From Pseudomonadota bacterium (GTDB lineage Bacteria > Pseudomonadota > Alphaproteobacteria > Rhizobiales > Xanthobacteraceae): a stretch of 64,000 nt of DNA. The stretch is from contig JAEWIX010000005.1 of the NCBI GenBank assembly GCA_023386885.1, positions 1 to 64,000 on the forward strand, read 5' to 3'. The notes beneath the pieces were generated by a model. It was not told the origin of the DNA. It ran no database searches and saw nothing but the letters and a program-made list of their open reading frames with translations. Positions 1 through 8,443 of this stretch are shown in pieces. Within the stretch, counting starts at the first letter, position 1, and each line of letters starts with the position of its first letter. A program made the translations under genes and the position numbers.

Positions 1-44
1 CCCCCCCCCGCCCCCCCCCCCGCCCCCCCCCCCCCCCCCCCCCC
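1..44. repeat. Poly-C tract at the window edge
   Basis: The first 44 bases are cytosine except for single G residues at 10 and 22, followed directly by unique coding-quality sequence. No coding or regulatory sense is apparent. Its position at the very edge makes a contig-end sequencing or assembly artefact more likely than a biological homopolymer. Confidence 0.8.
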
Positions 45-69
45 ACGCTGGAGAGGATGAACGACCACC

Positions 70-705
70 ATGCTCGGCATTCACGATCTCTGGCTGTTCA
101 TCGTCTCCGGCCTGCTGCTCAACATCACGCCGGGGCCGGACAACGCCTACATCACCGGCCGCAGCCTGCAACTGGGCTGGCGCGGCGGCGCGGTTGCAGC
201 GGTCGGCATCGGCTGCGGCTGTCTGGTCCACGTCTTCGCAACGGCGGTGGGGCTGTCGGCGCTGCTCGCGGCATCGTCCACCGCATTCACGGCGGTGAAA
301 CTGATCGGCGGCGTCTATCTCTGCTATATCGGCATCCGCATGATGCTCGCACGCGAGAGCGGCGCAAGCGGCGAGCACCTCACTGTTAAGCCGGTAACGC
401 TGCGGCAGGTGTTCTGGCAGGGCGCGCTGACGAACATTCTCAATCCGAAGATCGCGCTGTTCTTCCTCGCCTTCCTGCCGCAGTTCGTCGATGCCGGGGC
501 GCCGCACCCCTCGCTGGCGCTATTGGTACTCGGCGTCATCTTCGTCGGCAACGGTACGCTGTGGTGTCTCGGCGTCGCGGCCTTCGCCGCCATCGCCGCG
601 CGAAAGATGCGGCAATCGGGCAGTCTGATGCGCTGGATCAATCGCGGCATCGGCGCGCTGTTCGTCTATCTCGGCATCCGCGTCGCGCTGATGGATGCGC
701 GCTAG
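70..705 (+). CDS. LysE/RhtB family amino-acid exporter
   Basis: A 211-residue inner-membrane protein of the LysE/RhtB translocator family, which exports amino acids or their derivatives by proton exchange. The family signature NITPGPDN lies near residues 18-25, and about six hydrophobic helices span the length, which is the usual family size. The ATG at 70 places the first helix and signature where homologues have them. An earlier ATG at 57 is in another frame. The gene ends convergently on the TauE-family gene with a 4-bp overlap, so the two are not one operon. The substrate cannot be told from sequence. Confidence 0.88.
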   Translation: MLGIHDLWLFIVSGLLLNITPGPDNAYITGRSLQLGWRGGAVAAVGIGCGCLVHVFATAVGLSALLAASSTAFTAVKLIGGVYLCYIGIRMMLARESGASGEHLTVKPVTLRQVFWQGALTNILNPKIALFFLAFLPQFVDAGAPHPSLALLVLGVIFVGNGTLWCLGVAAFAAIAARKMRQSGSLMRWINRGIGALFVYLGIRVALMDAR

Positions 706-1460
706 CCTCCGAGCGCGATCTTCTGGATCGCCTCGATGCCGAGATAGATGCCGAGGCCGATCATCGCGATCAGGAACCAGCGGCGAAACGCGTCCGGATG
801 CATCCGGGTGCGGATAGTCTGACCGATGTACATGCCGGTGAATCCGGCCACCAGCGCCACCAGCCCCGGAATGGCGACCGACACCGTCAGCAGCCCGGCG
901 TCCGCGAGACCGAGCAGCAGGCCCAGCGTCGCCGTGGTGAAGAACACGCCGAGCCCCTGCACCAGTTCGTCTTTCTCGAGCCCGATCGCTTGCATGAACG
1001 GCATTGACGGAATGACCTGCACGCCGGTCGCCGCCGACACCACGCCGGTGACGACGCCGACGACGCCGCCGATCCATTTCTCCTTCGCAGGCGGGGCATG
1101 GAAGCGCACCTTCCGCAGGCCGATGATGCCGTAGATGATCAGGAGAACGCCGAGGATCAGCGTGCCGTAGCGCGCGTAAGGCCCGACCATCAGCCCCGAA
1201 CCGCACCAGATGCCGAACAGGAGGCCAATCAGCATCGGCCACAAGCGCCGTACGAGACTGTAGAAGTAAGGTCCGACAAACGTCTGCCAGATGTTGGTGG
1301 TGATCGCCGGGACGATGACGATGGCGAGCGCATGGGCCGGCGCCATTCTTGTTGCCAATAGCCCCATCGCCACCGTCGGCAGGCCGAGGCCGATCACGCC
1401 CTTGACGAAACCGGCGAGCAGGAACACGGCGACGATGAGAAAGAGGCTGGGTTCGGACAT
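702..1460 (-). CDS. TauE/SafE family sulfite/anion exporter
   Basis: A 252-residue membrane protein of the TauE/SafE (former DUF81) family, which moves sulfite, sulfoacetate or other organic anions across the inner membrane. About eight hydrophobic segments are visible, with the N-terminal GFVKGVIGLGLPTV repeat typical of the family and a second related half starting near KWIGGVVG. It is transcribed divergently from the LysR regulator at 1550, with 89 bp between them, so it is the natural target of that regulator. The substrate is unknown. Confidence 0.87.
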   Translation of the reverse strand: MSEPSLFLIVAVFLLAGFVKGVIGLGLPTVAMGLLATRMAPAHALAIVIVPAITTNIWQTFVGPYFYSLVRRLWPMLIGLLFGIWCGSGLMVGPYARYGTLILGVLLIIYGIIGLRKVRFHAPPAKEKWIGGVVGVVTGVVSAATGVQVIPSMPFMQAIGLEKDELVQGLGVFFTTATLGLLLGLADAGLLTVSVAIPGLVALVAGFTGMYIGQTIRTRMHPDAFRRWFLIAMIGLGIYLGIEAIQKIALGG

Positions 1461-1517
1461 CCGCGCAGATTGACCGAACCGCGCTCCGGGCGCAATCTGG
1501 AGGTTCCGGAAACAGCC

Positions 1518-1532
1518 TTCGGAATATCCGAA
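1518..1532. promoter_or_regulatory. Inverted repeat, candidate LysR operator
   Basis: TTCGGA-ata-TCCGAA is a perfect 6-bp inverted repeat lying 17 bp before the LysR start codon and in the shared divergent region with the TauE-family exporter. LysR proteins commonly bind interrupted dyads in such divergent regions. An 8-bp palindrome TTCCGGAA lies just upstream at 1505-1512. Binding is inferred. Confidence 0.45.
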
Positions 1533-1549
1533 ATCCTATCGGAGGTGCG

Positions 1550-2440
1550 ATGCGGTTCGACCTCGTCGATCTTCAGGTTTTCGTCGCGGTGGCGGAAGCG
1601 CGCAGCATCACCCGCGGCGCGGCGCGCGCCAATCTGGCACTGGCCTCCGCCAGCGAGCGCATCAAGACGCTGGAAGCCGCGCTCGACGTAACGCTGCTGC
1701 GGCGCGGCCGCCATGGCGTAACGCTCACGGACGCCGGCGAAAGCCTGCTCGACCATGCCCGCGTGGTGCTGGCGGCGGCCGACAACCTGCACGGCGATCT
1801 CGCCGGCTACGCACGCGGACTGAAATCCAGCATCCATGTGCTGGCAAATACGTCGAGCCTGTCCGAACACCTGCCCCGCGCGCTGGCGAGTTTTCTGCGC
1901 GACCATCCGCAGGTGAATATCGATGCGGAAGAACTGGAAAGCGTCGGTATTGCCGAAGCGATCGCGGCAGGCCGCGCCGATATCGGCATCGCGGTCGAAG
2001 CCACGCTGCCGCCCGGCATCGAACGATTTCCGTTTCGCGACGACCGACTGGTGATCGTTGTCGCCGCGCAGGACGATCTCGCCCGCCGCCGTGCGGTCGA
2101 TTTCGGCGCAGTGACGAAGCGCGACTTCGTCGGGCTCGCCTCGACCAGCGCGCTGCAAAGTCATCTCGCAACGCAGGCGGCGCGGCTCGGCGCCCGCTTG
2201 CGGTTTCGCGCCCGGCTGCGCGACTTCGACGCGGTATGCCGCCTGGTCGCGGCGGGCGTCGGCATCGCCGTCGTGCCGGAGGCAGCAGCGAAACGCTGCG
2301 CGCACATGATGGCGATCAAGACGGTGCGGATTCGCGATGCGTGGGCGACGCGCAGGCTCGCGATCTGCGTGCGCAACCTGAAAGCGCTGCCGCGTCCGGC
2401 GCAACAACTGGTGGCGCATCTGCGCGGCGACGGCATTTGA
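1550..2440 (+). CDS. LysR family transcriptional regulator
   Basis: A 296-residue LysR-type regulator. An N-terminal winged helix-turn-helix (residues about 4-62, beginning LVDLQVFVAVAEARSI) is followed by a periplasmic-binding-protein-like effector domain. The ATG at 1550 has a good ribosome site (GGAGG, 1541-1545). It is divergent from the TauE/SafE exporter at 702-1460, and the usual logic is that it controls that gene and its own promoter through the dyad between them. The effector is unknown; an anion such as a sulfonate or carboxylate would fit the exporter. Confidence 0.9.
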   Translation: MRFDLVDLQVFVAVAEARSITRGAARANLALASASERIKTLEAALDVTLLRRGRHGVTLTDAGESLLDHARVVLAAADNLHGDLAGYARGLKSSIHVLANTSSLSEHLPRALASFLRDHPQVNIDAEELESVGIAEAIAAGRADIGIAVEATLPPGIERFPFRDDRLVIVVAAQDDLARRRAVDFGAVTKRDFVGLASTSALQSHLATQAARLGARLRFRARLRDFDAVCRLVAAGVGIAVVPEAAAKRCAHMMAIKTVRIRDAWATRRLAICVRNLKALPRPAQQLVAHLRGDGI

Positions 2441-2527
2441 TTCAACTTTCCTGCGGCGCGACGGCGCTTGCCAAGCGACGCCACCGCGTCAAGATGGTCT
2501 CCCAAACGATCCTACAGGGAGGCTTCA

Positions 2528-4171
2528 ATGAAACGGGTGTCTTTGACGGTCGCATTGTTATCGTCCGCGGCCTTCTGCTTTGCGGTTTCGTTCGCCACCG
2601 CGTCGGCGCGCGCGGATAGTTATCAAGTCACCAAACTGGTACCCGGCTCCGCCTTCCACGGTGTCCACGGCCTTGGCATCGACGCCTCGGGCCGGCTGTT
2701 CGCCGGCAGCGTCGCCGGTGCCGCGCTTTACGAAGTCGATCGCGACGCCGGCACGGCGAAGGTGGTGGTGCCGATCCCGCAAGGCATGGCCGACGACATC
2801 GCCTTCGCGCCTGATGGCACGATGGCCTGGACCGCCTTTCTCACCGGCGACATTTACGCGCGCAAGGGCGACGGACCGATCAAGAAACTCGCCTCCGGCC
2901 TCCCCGGCATCAATTCGCTGGCCTATCGCAAGGACGGCCGGCTCTACGCCACGCAGGTGTTCCTTGGCGACGCGCTCTACGAGATCGACGCCACCGGTGA
3001 AAAACCGCCGCGCAAGATCATGGAGAAGATGGGCGGCCTCAACGGCTTCGAGTTCGGCCCCGACGACCGCCTCTATGGGCCGTTGTGGTTCAAGGGCCAG
3101 GTGGTGAAGGTCGATGTCGACAAGGCCGAACTGACCACGATGGCCGATGGCTTCAAGGTGCCGGCCGCCGTCAACTTCGATTCCAGGGGCAACCTCTGGG
3201 CATTGGATACCGCCACCGGCGAACTGGTGCGCATCGATCCGAAGTCCGGGGCGAAGACCACGGTGGCGACTTTGAAACCCTCGCTCGACAACCTCGCCAT
3301 CGACAAGAACGATCGCATCTTCGTCTCCAACATGGCCGATAACGGCATTCAGGAAATCGATCCCGCGACCGGCAGCGCCAAGCAGATCATCATCGGAAAA
3401 CTGTCCGATCCCGGCGGACTCGCGGTGACGTCGGAAGGCGGCAAGGATACGCTGCATGTCGCCGACGTCTTCGCCTATCGCAGCGTCGACGGCGCATCCG
3501 GCGAGGTCACCGAGCACGCGCGGATGCACGCGGCCGACACCACGCTGGAATATCCGATGAGCGCCACGGCGAAGGGCGACCACGTCGTGCTGTCGAGTTG
3601 GTTCACCGGCACCGTGCAGGTGGTCGACCGCAAATCCGGCAAGACGCTGGAGATGGTCCACGGGTTGAAAGCGCCCTACGACGCGGTGCGGCTCGATGAC
3701 GGCAGTCTGCTGGTCAACGAACTCGGCACCGGCTCGCTGGTGCGGCTCTCGGGCGAACACGGCAAGGACCGCAAGGTGATCCTCTCCGACTTGAAAGGAC
3801 CGGTCGGGCTCGTGATGACCGATGCCGACACCGCCTATCTCACCGAAGCCTTCGCCGGACAGGTGTTGCGGGTGAAACTCTCCAATGGCGAGAAAACGGT
3901 TGTCGCGAAAGATCTGAAGATGCCGGAAGGCCTCGCGTTCGCGGGCGACGGCATGCTGATCGTCGCGGAGGTTGGCGCCAAGCGGATCGTCGCCATCGAT
4001 CCGAAGGACGGCAAGGTGACGGAGATTGCAGACAACCTACCGATCGGCCTCGAAGCCGCGCCGGGATTGCCGCCGACCAATCTGCCGACCGGCGTTGCCG
4101 TCGGCGCCAACGGCACGATCTATATGACATCGGATATCGAAAACGCGATCTACAAGATCACGAAGAAGTAG
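2528..4171 (+). CDS. Secreted SMP-30/NHL-type beta-propeller protein
   Basis: A protein of 547 residues built of repeated 40-50-residue blade-like units (for example GLGIDASGRLFAG, GFEFGPDDRLYGP, GLAFAGDGMLIVAE), as in SMP-30/gluconolactonase and NHL beta-propellers. The number of units suggests one large or two tandem propellers. A signal peptide (MKRVSLTV, hydrophobic core, cleavage near ASARA) sends it to the periplasm. The ATG at 2528 is chosen because GGAGG precedes it and it gives a clean signal peptide; an in-frame start at 2468 would bury the signal. The gene stands alone between the LysR gene and a convergent terminator. Whether it is a lactonase or a binding protein is not clear. 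Confidence 0.75.
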   Translation: MKRVSLTVALLSSAAFCFAVSFATASARADSYQVTKLVPGSAFHGVHGLGIDASGRLFAGSVAGAALYEVDRDAGTAKVVVPIPQGMADDIAFAPDGTMAWTAFLTGDIYARKGDGPIKKLASGLPGINSLAYRKDGRLYATQVFLGDALYEIDATGEKPPRKIMEKMGGLNGFEFGPDDRLYGPLWFKGQVVKVDVDKAELTTMADGFKVPAAVNFDSRGNLWALDTATGELVRIDPKSGAKTTVATLKPSLDNLAIDKNDRIFVSNMADNGIQEIDPATGSAKQIIIGKLSDPGGLAVTSEGGKDTLHVADVFAYRSVDGASGEVTEHARMHAADTTLEYPMSATAKGDHVVLSSWFTGTVQVVDRKSGKTLEMVHGLKAPYDAVRLDDGSLLVNELGTGSLVRLSGEHGKDRKVILSDLKGPVGLVMTDADTAYLTEAFAGQVLRVKLSNGEKTVVAKDLKMPEGLAFAGDGMLIVAEVGAKRIVAIDPKDGKVTEIADNLPIGLEAAPGLPPTNLPTGVAVGANGTIYMTSDIENAIYKITKK

Positions 4172-4186
4172 CGGTTCGGATCGCGA

Positions 4187-4211
4187 CGGGGCGGAATGAG
4201 ATTCCGCCCCG
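4187..4211. terminator. Bidirectional hairpin terminator
   Basis: An 11-bp perfect stem (CGGGGCGGAAT / ATTCCGCCCCG) with a GAG loop sits in the 45-bp gap between two convergent genes, the beta-propeller protein and the hisN-like gene. There is no long T-run on either side, so it may act as a transcript-end stabiliser as much as an intrinsic terminator. Confidence 0.6.
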
Positions 4212-4216
4212 AGCCC

Positions 4217-4999
4217 TCAACCGCCCAGCACCTTCAACGCCTGCTCGTGCACGCGCGGATCGCCGGCGGCGACGATGCGGCCACCATGCTGCGCCGGCTT
4301 GCCATCCCATGTGGTGATGACGCCGCCCGCGCCGGCGATGATCGGAATCAGAGCGGCGATGTCGTAGGGCTTCAATTCCGTCTCGATCACAAGATCGACG
4401 TGGCCCGCCGCCAGCATGCAATATGAGTAACAATCGCCGCCGAAACGCGCGAGCCTAACTTCGTCCTGCACACGCGTGAAAGCGGCGCGATCGGCTTCGT
4501 TCATCAACAGCGGGCTGGTGGTGAACAGTGTCGCATCGCTCAAGTTCTCACAGCGTCGCACCGACAGGTTTCGCTGGCCGCCGGCGCCGCGATAGGTGGC
4601 GGAGCCGTTATCGCCACTGAACCGCTCGCCGACATAAGGCTGATGCATCATGCCATAGACCGGCAGGCCGCGATGCATCAGCGCGATCAGCGTGCCCCAG
4701 ATCGGAAAGCCTGAGATGAAGGACTTGGTGCCATCGATGGGATCGAGCACCCAGACATAATCGGCATCCTCGCGCTCGTTGCCGAACTCCTCGCCGACAA
4801 TGCCATGCTGGGGAAAGCTGGCGTTGATCATCCGCCGCATCACAGCCTCGGCGCCGCGATCCGCTTCGGTGACGGGATCGAAGCCCTGTTTCGATTTTTT
4901 GTCCTCGATACCTAGCGACGTGCGGAAGAACGGCAGGATGGTTTCGCCGGAGGCGGTCGCCAGGCGGTCAATGAAAGCGGTAAAATCAACGACCGTCAC
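4217..4999 (-). CDS. hisN: Inositol monophosphatase family protein, likely histidinol-phosphatase
   Basis: A 260-residue Mg2+-dependent phosphatase of the inositol monophosphatase superfamily. The metal-binding residues are visible as VGEE (residues 68-71) and WVLDPIDGTKSF (Asp86, Asp89), with a C-terminal KPYDIAALIPII block. The spacing and GDCYSY segment fit the HisN-type histidinol-phosphate phosphatase of alphaproteobacteria, which catalyses the penultimate step of histidine synthesis. Inositol phosphatase (SuhB) activity cannot be excluded. The start is GTG at 4999, preceded by GGGAG at good spacing. It is followed by a convergent hairpin and is probably a single-gene unit. Confidence 0.82.
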   Translation of the reverse strand: MTVVDFTAFIDRLATASGETILPFFRTSLGIEDKKSKQGFDPVTEADRGAEAVMRRMINASFPQHGIVGEEFGNEREDADYVWVLDPIDGTKSFISGFPIWGTLIALMHRGLPVYGMMHQPYVGERFSGDNGSATYRGAGGQRNLSVRRCENLSDATLFTTSPLLMNEADRAAFTRVQDEVRLARFGGDCYSYCMLAAGHVDLVIETELKPYDIAALIPIIAGAGGVITTWDGKPAQHGGRIVAAGDPRVHEQALKVLGG

Positions 5000-5052
5000 G
5001 AAGCATCTCCCTGGGATTGCGCGAATCCGATGTGCTTAACGATTTGAGTCAG

Positions 5053-5083
5053 GAAAACCAAAAGAAAACCAAAAGAAGACCAA
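5053..5083. repeat. Short 11-bp tandem repeat upstream of hisN
   Basis: GAAAACCAAAA occurs twice in tandem (5053-5063, 5064-5074), followed by a degenerate third copy (GAAGACCAATC). It lies 54-84 bp upstream of the hisN start. The role is unknown; slipped-strand variation or a regulator site are both possible. Confidence 0.6.
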
Positions 5084-5508
5084 TCCAGCATGACAGGCGG
5101 GCCGACGGCGGACGACTCTATTCGGCGCGTGAATCCGACCGAGGGTCGCGTCCATGCCGGTCTTGCATGCGTGAAGCGAACCGAACCTTCGTATCGGTCA
5201 ATTACGAAAGTGTTCGCGCACTATCGAGCTACCGACTTACCGCCGTGAAGAAACCCCGCCTTGCAGTGGTCGCGATAACCCTCGGTATGGAGCCACCGCA
5301 TCCGCGCCGCGCCGAATCGCGCGGCCCGGCGCGGGTTCGAAATTCAGGTCGCCCCTCATAATAATGAACACATATTCAATATATGACAGCTCCACAGTTT
5401 CGCCACATATATGCAAGCAATTGAAAAACATCATGAATCTAAAAATTGGAATGAATGGTTCATAGGAACAGATATGCAAAATCCGCATGCAAAAACGACG
5501 AAAAATCC
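5084..5508. other. Intergenic region with no recognised gene
   Basis: Part of the 0.8-kb gap between hisN and the N-formylglutamate amidohydrolase-like gene. The 5360-5500 stretch is clearly more A+T-rich than its surroundings. Short open frames on both strands lack ribosome sites and family resemblance. I see nothing else except the promoter and small RNA that follow. Confidence 0.5.
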
Positions 5509-5537
5509 TTGCATTTTGTGCGCTGCGGCCGCATATT
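5509..5537 (+). promoter_or_regulatory. Sigma-70 type promoter of the small RNA
   Basis: TTGCAT (5509-5514) and CATATT (5532-5537) are separated by 17 bp, a good match to the alphaproteobacterial housekeeping promoter. It ends about 6-8 bases before the expected 5' end of the small RNA and has no coding sequence downstream before the terminator. Confidence 0.6.
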
Positions 5538-5542
5538 GATGC

Positions 5543-5632
5543 GGTGCGGTAACGCCTTGCGTTATCGCTGCCCTCCTTGGGCGTTTCCTCCCTAGACTTG
5601 GGCCGCTTGCCTTCGCGAGCGGCCCTTTTTCT
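5543..5632 (+). ncRNA. mmgR: mmgR/suhB (alpha-r8) type small regulatory RNA
   Basis: An approximately 90-nt transcript is predicted between a promoter and an intrinsic terminator with no protein in it. A 10-bp hairpin (5546-5555 with 5559-5568, loop CTT) is followed by a single-stranded pyrimidine-rich stretch containing TTTCCTCCCTAGACTTGG and then the terminator hairpin. As I recall the family, the CCTCCC motif between two hairpins followed by ACTTGGGCCGC is typical of the alphaproteobacterial mmgR/suhB RNAs (alpha-r8), roughly 77 nt long. In Sinorhizobium mmgR is a trans-acting riboregulator of carbon storage. Family assignment is from memory of the motif, not from a covariance search. Confidence 0.6.
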
Positions 5633-5633
5633 T
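5600..5633 (+). terminator. Rho-independent terminator of the small RNA
   Basis: Perfect 8-bp stem GGGCCGCT (5600-5607) / AGCGGCCC (5618-5625) followed directly by TTTTTCTTT. It is a classical intrinsic terminator on the plus strand and defines the 3' end of the small RNA. Confidence 0.88.
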
Positions 5634-5802
5634 TGCGTGGACGATCATCGCGCAGGTGATCCTTGTCCCACCTCGCAACCACGGCGAAAGTTACGCGAAG
5701 GTTTTCCGCGCGAAGCGAGTTCAAGCGAAACCGGTTCGAGACATCCGAGCCACTATCCGGGCGAAGCCTTGGCTCAGAAAGTCTTGCCTCAGAAAGCCTT
5801 GC

Positions 5803-6690
5803 CTATTCGGCCGCAGCAGCGAACGGTCCGAGGTCGCCGAACGGCAGCGTGGCGAGCGCTTCGGCGAGCCGGCCGAAATCCCCCGCGATCGCCGCAAAGC
5901 GCGGCCCGCGCTCGCGACGGCGCTCGTCCATGTAGATCGCGCGATTCAACTCGATCTGGATGGCATGCAGTCCATTGGCCGGATTGCCGTAGTGCTCGGT
6001 GATGAAGCCGCCGGCATAGGGCTTGTTGCAGCCGATCGAATAACCCAGCGTCGCGAAAGTCTGTTCGACCCGGTCGCGCAGCGCCGCCGCGCAACTGGTG
6101 CCATAGCGATCACCGATCACGATATCGGGCCGCGGCGGCTCGTCCCGCGACACCCCTACCGATGGCATCGAATGGCAGTCCACCAGGATGGCGGTGCCGA
6201 AAGCATGATGCGCCTTGGCGATCAGGCGCCGCAGTGCGCGATGGTAAGGTTTATACAGCGCCTCGATGCGGCCGAGCGCGTCATCGACGTCGAGACGCTC
6301 GTGATAGATTTCCTGGCCGTCGCCGACGACACGCGGAATCGTGCCGAGGCCGCCCGCCACCCGCATCGAGCGGGTATTGGCGAAGCTCGGCAACCGCCCC
6401 GAAAACATACGCGGATCGAGTTCATAGGGCTCGCGGTTGACGTCGACATAGGAGCGCGGGAAGTGGACGCTGACCACCGGAAAGCCTTGCGCGCTGAGAC
6501 CCGTGATCAGTTCGTCGACAAAAGAGTCCTCCGAACGGCGCAGCGTTGCGACATTCACCCGCGATGCCGACAGAAAGGCCTTCGGATAGACCGAGCCGGA
6601 ATGCGGCGAATTGAAAATGATCGGAGCCCGCCATGTCGCCGGCTCGACGATGGTGAACGGTGGCGACAGTTCCACGTCAAACTGGGTCAT
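5803..6690 (-). CDS. N-formylglutamate amidohydrolase family protein
   Basis: About 295 residues of the N-formylglutamate amidohydrolase (FGase/HutG-like) family, which releases formate from N-formylglutamate at the end of one histidine degradation route. Visible family blocks are IIFNSPHSGSVYP near the start, RSEDSFVDEL, the LVDCHSMPS zinc-site segment, and GGFITEHYG. The ATG at 6690 is preferred because homology begins there; an upstream in-frame start at 6756 has no ribosome site. No other hut genes are nearby, so the physiological substrate is uncertain; related proteins act on other N-acyl amino acids. Confidence 0.82.
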   Translation of the reverse strand: MTQFDVELSPPFTIVEPATWRAPIIFNSPHSGSVYPKAFLSASRVNVATLRRSEDSFVDELITGLSAQGFPVVSVHFPRSYVDVNREPYELDPRMFSGRLPSFANTRSMRVAGGLGTIPRVVGDGQEIYHERLDVDDALGRIEALYKPYHRALRRLIAKAHHAFGTAILVDCHSMPSVGVSRDEPPRPDIVIGDRYGTSCAAALRDRVEQTFATLGYSIGCNKPYAGGFITEHYGNPANGLHAIQIELNRAIYMDERRRERGPRFAAIAGDFGRLAEALATLPFGDLGPFAAAAE

Positions 6691-6987
6691 TGGCGCGCAC
6701 TGTCCCGAAAATGATGTATCCCGACATGGTTGATCCGCGATCCAGCGGCCGGACATACCAGCGTGCCCGGACCGGCATTGTCAGGATTTGCTCACGGCCT
6801 GCCAAGTGAAAAAGCCGTAAAGCGGCAATTTCGTCTGGAATAGGTCCAGCTTTGAATCCAACCTTGCGGCGGATGCCGCGACCCGACAGGATTGCCGCCG
6901 CAAGCCCTCATCCTTCACCCGAAATTTACCAAACCTCTGGCTTACTAAGGGCCTCATTTCTCTCACCGGATTCGATAATCAATCGCC

Positions 6988-7347
6988 ATGCACAAGATCC
7001 TTCTCGCCGAAGACGACAACGACATGCGCAGGTTCCTGGTCAAGGCGCTGGAAAACGCCGGTTATCAGGTATCCTCGTATGACAACGGCCTCTCCGCCTA
7101 CCAGAGGCTGCGCGAGGAGCCGTTCGAGATGCTGCTGACCGATATCGTGATGCCGGAAATGGACGGCATCGAGCTGGCGCGCCGCGCCTCGGAACTCGAT
7201 CCGGATATCAAGATCATGTTCATCACCGGCTTCGCGGCCGTGGCGCTGAATTCGGATTCGGCGGCACCGAAGAACGCCAAGGTGCTGGCCAAGCCGGTGC
7301 ACCTGCGCGAACTGGTCAGCGAAGTGAACAAGCTGCTGGCGGCCTGA
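6988..7347 (+). CDS. cpdR: Single-domain response regulator CpdR
   Basis: A 119-residue stand-alone receiver domain. Acidic pocket residues EDD (8-10), phosphoacceptor Asp52 in LLTDIVMPEMDG, and the Lys in AKPVHL are all present; no output domain follows. The sequence closely matches CpdR of alphaproteobacteria. When unphosphorylated, CpdR localises the ClpXP protease and promotes destruction of cell-cycle regulators such as CtrA; the CckA-ChpT relay phosphorylates and inactivates it. It is a core gene, which argues that this part of the window is conserved chromosome. It ends convergently on the DMT gene with a 4-bp gap. Confidence 0.92.
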   Translation: MHKILLAEDDNDMRRFLVKALENAGYQVSSYDNGLSAYQRLREEPFEMLLTDIVMPEMDGIELARRASELDPDIKIMFITGFAAVALNSDSAAPKNAKVLAKPVHLRELVSEVNKLLAA

Positions 7348-7351
7348 TCCG

Positions 7352-7804
7352 TCAGATCCGGATCAACACCACCGCAACCACCAGAAGCCCGCAACCGATC
7401 AAGCGCGGCAGGTCGATAGCATGCTGCGGCACCCCGAGGATGCCGTAGTGATCGAGCACCACCGACATCACCATCTGTCCGGCGACGAACAGCGCCAGCA
7501 GCGTGGTCGCGCCGAGCTTCGGCAGCAGCAAAATCGCCGCGACCACATAGACCGCGCCGAATAGCCCGCCGGTCCACGACAGCCACGAGGTTTTGGCGAG
7601 TTCGGCGGCAACCGGCCACGACGACCGGCTGAGAACGACGAATACCACCATCGCCAGCGCGCCGCCGGTGTAGCTGATCAGCGCTGCCCATGATGCCGAA
7701 TTCAACGCCGCCCGCAGATCCGCGTTGACCGCGGCCTGGAACACGATGGCGGCGCCGCCCACCACGGCGAACGCCGCCAATCCCAGAAATTCAATCAACC
7801 CCAT
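7352..7804 (-). CDS. DMT family transporter (DUF606/YdcZ type)
   Basis: A 150-residue membrane protein with about five hydrophobic helices, matching the half-size drug/metabolite transporter family DUF606 (YdcZ-like). Features include the FQAAVNADLR segment after helix one and GQMVMSVVLDHYG in the fourth. Such five-helix proteins usually function as dimers of two copies. The substrate is unknown. It is convergent with cpdR. Confidence 0.8.
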   Translation of the reverse strand: MGLIEFLGLAAFAVVGGAAIVFQAAVNADLRAALNSASWAALISYTGGALAMVVFVVLSRSSWPVAAELAKTSWLSWTGGLFGAVYVVAAILLLPKLGATTLLALFVAGQMVMSVVLDHYGILGVPQHAIDLPRLIGCGLLVVAVVLIRI

Positions 7805-8056
7805 CGCCCCAAGCCCCGCCTCGTCCGTCCCGCAGCTCTAGCCGGGGTCCGGGGGCCTTTCAAACCCGTTTTCCGACGGCGTCGATAGGCGACTTTTGGA
7901 CATCTTGGCTTGCACCGCCGCAGGGGAGCCGATATAGGGAGGCCGACCCAACCGGCGTGCCCAAACACGCCGGAATTTGTTTCGGCATGCCGAGAGGCAA
8001 TCCGGAACACCAAGCTGGAGTCCCGCGGTCGACAAAGCGACCGACAGGGTTCGAGC

Positions 8057-8131
8057 GGGCGCGTAGCTCAGCGGGAGAGCACTACCTTGACATGGTAGGG
8101 GTCACAGGTTCGATCCCTGTCGCGCCCACCA
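8057..8131 (+). tRNA. tRNA-Val (GAC)
   Basis: A full cloverleaf: acceptor GGGCGCG / CGCGCCC, D arm GCTC/GAGC, anticodon stem CTACC/GGTAG with anticodon GAC at 8089-8091, five-base variable loop, and T arm ACAGG-TTCGATC-CCTGT, followed by discriminator A and an encoded CCA (8129-8131). GAC reads GUC and GUU valine codons. No T-rich terminator is evident directly after it. Confidence 0.97.
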
Positions 8132-8443
8132 TTCAGTCCCGGCACACTCACCTCGTTGTGCATTGAGCACACAGGCCTTTCTCGCGAGCTTTCCGGAACA
8201 GTTTTCGAAGCCTCAGGCTCTGCCGGCGGTTACCGGCGAATCCGAGCCGAAAGTTATTCTGTCCCTGCGTCGAAGCGACAAGCTCCATATTGACGCAAGG
8301 CGGACGCTCCATAACCTTCGATCAGCGAATACCCGATGGTGGCGCTAAAGCTATTGTCGTCACTCCGTTTGACTCAGACCTAAGGTGCGCTGTCGAACAG
8401 CCATGTACCCCGAAGTCCGCACGGTTGTTGTAAGCAACATCTT
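8132..8443. other. Intergenic region after tRNA-Val
   Basis: About 310 bp between the tRNA and the metallopeptidase gene. It contains a short GCCGG/CCGGC hairpin (8222-8237) but no T-run, no convincing small gene and no integrase remnant. No copy of the tRNA 3' end was noticed here. Confidence 0.5.

Noticed and set aside
2558..3760. A 400-codon minus-strand open frame inside the beta-propeller gene
   Set aside because: It is antisense to a well-supported gene, rich in the residues produced by reading high-GC codons backward, and has no domain resemblance or ribosome site.
5237..5488. An 83-codon minus-strand frame in the A+T-rich gap
   Set aside because: No ribosome site, no resemblance to known small proteins, and it lies in a region of shifted composition.
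5656..6714. A 352-codon plus-strand open frame
   Set aside because: Antisense shadow of the N-formylglutamate amidohydrolase-like gene; composition is Arg/His/Asp-rich without motifs.
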